A stretch of 13,406 bases of DNA from an uncultured Actinomycetes bacterium (GTDB taxonomy: Bacteria > Actinomycetota > Thermoleophilia > Solirubrobacterales > Solirubrobacteraceae): NCBI GenBank assembly GCA_937888775.1, contig CALAQT010000214.1, positions 1-13,406 of the forward strand. The letters are read 5' to 3'. Each line of letters opens with the position of its first letter. Position 1 is the stretch's first letter. Shown here one piece after another: positions 10,153 through 13,406 of the stretch. Below the pieces are notes generated by a model. It saw only the letters and a list, made by a program, of their open reading frames with translations. It did not search any database and was not told the origin of the DNA. The translations under genes and the position numbers were made by a program.

Positions 10153-10165
10153 TAGGGCACCCTAA
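10152..10165. promoter_or_regulatory. Palindrome overlapping the iron permease start
   Basis: TTAGGG at 10152-10157 and CCCTAA at 10160-10165 are perfect arms around a 2-base centre. On the permease strand this contains TAGGGT (10164-10159), a TAnnnT-type -10 whose expected start site falls on the A of the ATG (leaderless); the AGGG could instead be a Shine-Dalgarno. The outer TTAGG/CCTAA half-sites resemble the ends of DtxR/IdeR iron boxes, but the spacing is shorter than the 19-bp consensus, so assignment to that family is speculative. Confidence 0.45.
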
Positions 10166-10188
10166 CACACGGCTTCGGACATGCCGGC

Positions 10189-10215
10189 TAGATTCGACTC
10201 TGCTTGCGTAGAGTC
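10189..10215 (+). promoter_or_regulatory. Possible -10 element and leader hairpin of menB
   Basis: TAGATT at 10189-10194 fits the TAnnnT -10 pattern; no convincing -35 is seen. Just downstream, GACTCT (10196-10201) and AGAGTC (10210-10215) are perfect 6-bp arms around an 8-base loop, 28 bases before the menB GTG. The hairpin would lie at the very start of the menBAC leader or act as a protein-binding dyad. Confidence 0.35.
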
Positions 10216-10243
10216 CTTGCCCCCTTCAAATCAGGAGCTACCC

Positions 10244-11104
10244 GTGAGCATCAGCTGGCAACCCGCCGGCGACTACAGCGACATCCGTTATGAGCTGGCC
10301 GGCGGCGAGAACGCCGGCATCGCCAAGATCACGATCGACCGACCCGAGGTGCGAAACGCGTTCCGGCCGGAGACCGTGATCGAGCTCTCTCACGCCTTCG
10401 AGCGTGCGCGTGAGGACCCGGATGTCGGTGTGGTGATCCTGACCGGCGAGGGCCCGGACGCATTCTGCGCGGGTGGGGACCAGCGGGTGCGCGGCGGACG
10501 CGGCGGCTACGTGACCGGCGCCGATCCGGCCCTCGCCGGGCGCCAGCCGGCCGTCGGGCGCTTTCACGTGACCGACCTGCACGTCCAGATCCGGCGCCTG
10601 CCCAAGCCGGTCGTGGCGATGGTGGCGGGCTATGCGATCGGCGGCGGTCACGTCCTGCACGTGGTCTGCGATCTGACGATCGCCGCCGACAATGCGCGCT
10701 TTGGGCAGACGGGTCCGAAGGTCGGCTCCTTCGACGGCGGCTTTGGAGCGAGCGTGCTCTCACGCCTCGTCGGACCCAAGAAGGCCAAGGAGATCTGGTT
10801 CTTGTGCCGGCAGTACGGCGCGCAGGAGGCGCTCCAGATGGGGCTCGTCAACACGGTCGTGCCCCTGGAGCGCCTGGAGCACGAGACGGTCCAGTGGTGC
10901 CGGGAGATGCTCGCGCTGTCGCCGTTGGCCCTGCGCCTGCTGAAGGCGAGCTTCAACGCCGACGAGGATGGCCTGGCCGGCATCCAGCAGCTGGCCCACG
11001 ACGCCAATCTGCTCTTCTACATGAGCGAGGAGGCCCAGGAGGGCCGCGACGCCTACCTGCAAAAGCGTCCGGCTGACTTCTCGCAGTTCCCGCGGCGAGC
11101 CTGA
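10244..11104 (+). CDS. menB: 1,4-dihydroxy-2-naphthoyl-CoA synthase
   Basis: Crotonase-fold enzyme that closes the second ring of the naphthoquinone, turning O-succinylbenzoyl-CoA into DHNA-CoA. Its 286 residues match the usual family length. The MenB hallmark [11 protein letters not shown] is at 74-84 (the oxyanion-hole Gly-Gly pair), [11 protein letters not shown] at 128-138 supplies the second oxyanion-hole part, and [14 protein letters not shown] at 155-168 is diagnostic of MenB within the crotonases. The conserved C-terminal part [23 protein letters not shown] is also present. I chose the GTG at 10244 because AGGAG (10233-10237) lies six bases upstream and the N-terminus then matches the family; an in-frame ATG at 10181 would add 21 unlikely residues. 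It is first of menB-menA-menC and divergent from the iron permease. Confidence 0.96.
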   Translation: MSISWQPAGDYSDIRYELAGGENAGIAKITIDRPEVRNAFRPETVIELSHAFERAREDPDVGVVILTGEGPDAFCAGGDQRVRGGRGGYVTGADPALAGRQPAVGRFHVTDLHVQIRRLPKPVVAMVAGYAIGGGHVLHVVCDLTIAADNARFGQTGPKVGSFDGGFGASVLSRLVGPKKAKEIWFLCRQYGAQEALQMGLVNTVVPLERLEHETVQWCREMLALSPLALRLLKASFNADEDGLAGIQQLAHDANLLFYMSEEAQEGRDAYLQKRPADFSQFPRRA

Positions 11105-11126
11105 TGTCCGCTCCGACGAACTGCTG

Positions 11127-12038
11127 ATGGCGTCTTCGGCGGGCGCGTCGATCCCCGGAGGGATCAGGATCTGGCTGATGGCCGCGCGCCCGCGGACGCT
11201 GCCGGCGGCGGTGGCGCCGGTGCTGGTGGGCACGGCGCTGGCCGGATTCGGCGGCGTGTTCCACGCGCTCAGGCTCGTGGCGGCGCTGCTGGGCGCGCTG
11301 TTCATCCAGGTCGGTACCAACCTCTCCAACGACTACTCCGATGCGCGCCGGGGCGCCGACGCCGAGGACCGGCTCGGTCCCGTCCGGGTGACCGCCGGCG
11401 GCCTCGTCCCACCCAAGCAGGTGCTGGTCGCCACCTGTGTGTCGTTCGGGCTGGCCGTGCTCGCCGGCGCCTACCTGATCGCGGTCGCCGGCTGGCAGCT
11501 GCTGCTGGTCGGCGCAGCCTCGATTCTCGCCGGCGTGCTCTACACCGGTGGCCCCAAGCCCTACGGCTACGAGGGCCTGGGCGAGCTGTTCGTGTTCCTG
11601 TTCTTCGGCGTCGTCGCGGTGGCGGGGTCGTTCTTCGTGCAGGTCAAGCACCTGGAGTGGGAGGCATTCGCGCTGGCCGTTCCGGTCGGCCTGCTGGCGG
11701 CGGCGATCCTGGTCGTCAACAACGTGCGGGACATCGACTCAGATCGCCGCGCGGGTAAGCGCACGCTGGCCGTCCGGCTTGGGCGTGAGCGCACCCGGAA
11801 GCTGTTCGCCGTCACCGTCTACCTGGCCTTCGTGCTGGCGCCGGTCACCTGGCTGTTCGGACCGCTGAGAGCCTGGGTGCTGTTGCCGTGGCTGACGGTC
11901 CCGCTGGCGGCGCAGATCGTCCGCGGCGTGCGCAACCGGACCGACGGCCCGTCGCTCAACCAGGCCCTGGCCCAGACCGGGATGCTGCAGCTGGCGTTCT
12001 GCGTGCTGCTCTGCGCCGGCCTGCTGCTCAGCCGGTGA
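11127..12038 (+). CDS. menA: 1,4-dihydroxy-2-naphthoate polyprenyltransferase
   Basis: Membrane enzyme of the UbiA superfamily that attaches the polyprenyl chain to DHNA, giving demethylmenaquinone. It has 303 residues with about eight or nine hydrophobic helices. The two Asp-rich motifs that bind Mg-prenyl diphosphate are visible: NLSNDYSDARRGAD near 66-79 and NNVRDIDSDRRAGKRTLAVRLG near 198-219. AARPRTLPAAVAPVLVG at the N-terminus is typical of MenA. The gene starts 22 bases after the menB stop. A 7-codon frame (MSAPTNC) links the two: its ATG overlaps the menB TGA and its TGA overlaps the menA ATG. No clear Shine-Dalgarno precedes menA, so reinitiation from menB is plausible. Confidence 0.95.
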   Translation: MASSAGASIPGGIRIWLMAARPRTLPAAVAPVLVGTALAGFGGVFHALRLVAALLGALFIQVGTNLSNDYSDARRGADAEDRLGPVRVTAGGLVPPKQVLVATCVSFGLAVLAGAYLIAVAGWQLLLVGAASILAGVLYTGGPKPYGYEGLGELFVFLFFGVVAVAGSFFVQVKHLEWEAFALAVPVGLLAAAILVVNNVRDIDSDRRAGKRTLAVRLGRERTRKLFAVTVYLAFVLAPVTWLFGPLRAWVLLPWLTVPLAAQIVRGVRNRTDGPSLNQALAQTGMLQLAFCVLLCAGLLLSR

Positions 12039-12048
12039 AGCCTGGCGA

Positions 12049-12073
12049 CGTGATTCAGAAATCTCGAATCACG
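12049..12073. promoter_or_regulatory. 8-bp perfect inverted repeat between menA and menC
   Basis: CGTGATTC at 12049-12056 and GAATCACG at 12066-12073 flank the 9-base spacer AGAAATCTC. The element is clearly more AT-rich than its surroundings. It begins 10 bases after the menA stop and ends 14 bases before the menC start. It could be an operator for an internal menC promoter, or an RNA hairpin that attenuates menC; sequence alone does not decide. Confidence 0.45.
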
Positions 12074-12087
12074 ACACTCGCTCCGCG

Positions 12088-13152
12088 GTGCGGGGTCGCG
12101 TGATCCTCGGTCTGCACCCCGTCAGCGCGCGGCTGCGCGGCGAGTTCGCCGCCGGGCATGGGGTCGTGCGAACGCGCCAGTTGCTGGTCGTCTCGATCGA
12201 GTCCGGCGACGGGCACGTCGGCTATGGCGAAGCCGCGCCACTTCAGTCCTATGACGGAGTCGGGATCGACGACGTGCGCGCCGCGCTGGAAGACTGCCGG
12301 GCCCCCCTGTCAGGGGCCGACGGCGCCGCCCGCGCGGACGTGCTGGGGGCCTGCGCCCAGGCCGCCGTGCTCCCGCAGGCCGTCGCGGCAATCGATCTGG
12401 CCCTGCTCGACCTGGAGGGCCGCCGCCGCGGGCAGCCGGCCTGGCAGCTGCTCGGCGCCCAGGCCCCGCGCGACGTCGAGCTCAACTGGACGATCTCGGC
12501 TGACGACCGGTCTGGCGCCGCCCGCGAGGCGGCCGAGGCCCGTGCCGCGGGCTTCTCGACGGTCAAGGCCAAGGTGGGGATCGGCGACGATGCCGGGCGG
12601 CTCGCCGCCGTGCGCGCGTTCGGCGGCCCGCAGATGGCGATCAGGATCGACGCCAACGGGGCATGGTCCGAGGAGGAGGCAATCGCCAACCTGAGCGTGC
12701 TGGAGCCGGTCGGGATCGAGCTCTGCGAGGAACCGGTGGCCGGCGTGCGCGAGATCGCCGCGCTCGCGTCGCTGACCGAGATCCCCCTGGCTCTGGACGA
12801 GTCCGCCGTGTCGCCGGCCACCTTCGCCCGCCGCGCCTGCGATCTGATCTGCCTGAAGATCGCCCGCTGCGGCGGCGCCACCGGCCTGATCGACGCGGCG
12901 CGGCGCGCGCGGGAGGTTGGCTATGAGGTCTTCCTGGCCTCCACGCTCGACGGGCCGCTGGGCATTTCCGCCGCGCTGCACGCCGCGGCCGTCGTGGCGC
13001 CGCAACGACCGTGCGGGCTGGCCACACTATCGATGTTCGAGGCGCCGCCGGGCCCGCTGGCGCCCACGCGCGGGCGGCTCTCACCGCCGCCCGGCCCCGG
13101 GCTGGGCGACGGCCTGCTCGACTGGTACGACGCCGTCGCGCGGTCAGGCTAA
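12088..13152 (+). CDS. menC: O-succinylbenzoate synthase (enolase superfamily)
   Basis: Dehydrates SHCHC to O-succinylbenzoate with Mg2+. The 354 residues carry an N-terminal capping domain (about 1-125) and a C-terminal barrel. Enolase-superfamily active-site residues are in place: Lys160 and Lys162 in TVKAKVG, metal ligands Asp188 (RIDANGAW), Glu214 (CEEPV) and Asp237 (ALDESA), and Lys257 in CLKIARCGG. The start may be the GTG at 12088 or the GTG at 12100; I use the first. Close relatives include muconate cycloisomerases and N-acylamino acid racemases, and the men neighbours decide for MenC. The TAA stop overlaps by two bases the TAG of the converging menH-like gene. The tail is rich in Pro and Gly. 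Confidence 0.93.
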   Translation: MRGRVILGLHPVSARLRGEFAAGHGVVRTRQLLVVSIESGDGHVGYGEAAPLQSYDGVGIDDVRAALEDCRAPLSGADGAARADVLGACAQAAVLPQAVAAIDLALLDLEGRRRGQPAWQLLGAQAPRDVELNWTISADDRSGAAREAAEARAAGFSTVKAKVGIGDDAGRLAAVRAFGGPQMAIRIDANGAWSEEEAIANLSVLEPVGIELCEEPVAGVREIAALASLTEIPLALDESAVSPATFARRACDLICLKIARCGGATGLIDAARRAREVGYEVFLASTLDGPLGISAALHAAAVVAPQRPCGLATLSMFEAPPGPLAPTRGRLSPPPGPGLGDGLLDWYDAVARSG

Positions 13153-13375
13153 CCGGGGGACGCGATGATCGCGGCCACCTGCGCCGGACGCTCCAGATGG
13201 ACGGCGTGGCCGGCGCCGGGCACGATCGACACCTCGGCGCCGGCGATCGCGGCCGACATCCGCAGGGCCAGATCGGTGAATTTGGCGTCGCGCTCACCGG
13301 CGATCAGGCTCACCGGCATCGCCAGCTCGCCGAGACGCTCCCACAGCGACGGCAGCGCCGCGGTGCCCAGCCCCC
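13149..13375 (-). CDS. menH: C-terminal part of an alpha/beta hydrolase, probably MenH (SHCHC synthase)
   Basis: A partial gene: its last 74 codons are present and the 5' part is lost at the contig end. The translated end shows MPVSLIAGERDAKF, where the Asp would be the acid of the catalytic triad, then VSIVPGAGHAVHLERP with the catalytic His, and a short tail AQVAAIIASPG. This is the standard ending of MenH-like hydrolases, which remove pyruvate from SEPHCHC to form SHCHC, the substrate of MenC. Another alpha/beta hydrolase is possible, but the position beside menC supports MenH. It converges on menC and the two stop codons overlap (13149-13151 and 13150-13152). The frame beyond 13375 must not be used because adapter sequence follows. 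Confidence 0.75.
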
Positions 13376-13406
13376 AGATCGGAAGAGCGTCGTGTAGGGA
13401 AAGAGT
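13376..13406. other. Illumina TruSeq adapter contamination
   Basis: The last 31 bases begin AGATCGGAAGAGC and continue CGTCGTGTAGGGAAAGAGT from around 13386 on. Read as the reverse complement this is the standard Illumina read-1 adapter (ending GCTCTTCCGATCT). It is a library artefact left on the contig end, not part of the organism. Confidence 0.97.

Overview
The window reads as a high-GC (roughly 70% by eye) chromosomal contig end from an actinobacterium. A mycobacterial-type SerC, a long SerA with an ACT domain, the classical menaquinone pathway and GC-rich terminators lacking T-tracts all fit. A deep-branching soil lineage such as Thermoleophilia/Solirubrobacterales is my guess from gene style; it is not proven by the sequence. 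No rRNA, tRNA, CRISPR array, phage or insertion sequence was recognised.

Layout. (1) 137-796 (+): a small membrane protein with a ComEA-like helix-hairpin-helix tail. (2) 797-1061: a convergent intergenic stretch with two hairpins. (3) 1062-4870 (-): an amino-acid operon ilvC-serC-serA, with serC and serA overlapping by four bases. (4) 4956-5951 (-): a secreted two-LysM lytic transglycosylase, followed by a strong GC-rich terminator hairpin. (5) 6046-7702 (-): a MerR-family regulator followed one base later by a class I SAM methyltransferase, with an inverted repeat just upstream that could be an autoregulatory operator. (6) 7811-13375: a menaquinone locus. menE-like (-) and an FTR1 iron permease (-) diverge from menB-menA-menC (+), and the 3' end of a menH-like hydrolase (-) converges on menC. 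(7) 13376-13406: Illumina TruSeq adapter, not genomic DNA.

How the genes work together. MenH, MenC, MenE, MenB and MenA are consecutive or near-consecutive steps from SEPHCHC to demethylmenaquinone. MenF, MenD, a DHNA-CoA thioesterase and the final methyltransferase are not in the window; menD may lie beyond the truncated end next to menH. The iron permease is the only foreign element in this locus, and a 14-bp palindrome overlaps its start codon. IlvC (branched-chain amino acids) and SerC/SerA (serine) form one biosynthetic unit.

Most of the window is ordinary metabolism and I see no convincing novel defence or mobile system. The items most worth checking are the adapter contamination, the MerR operator and its methyltransferase, the palindrome at the iron permease start, and the perfect inverted repeats in intergenic regions.
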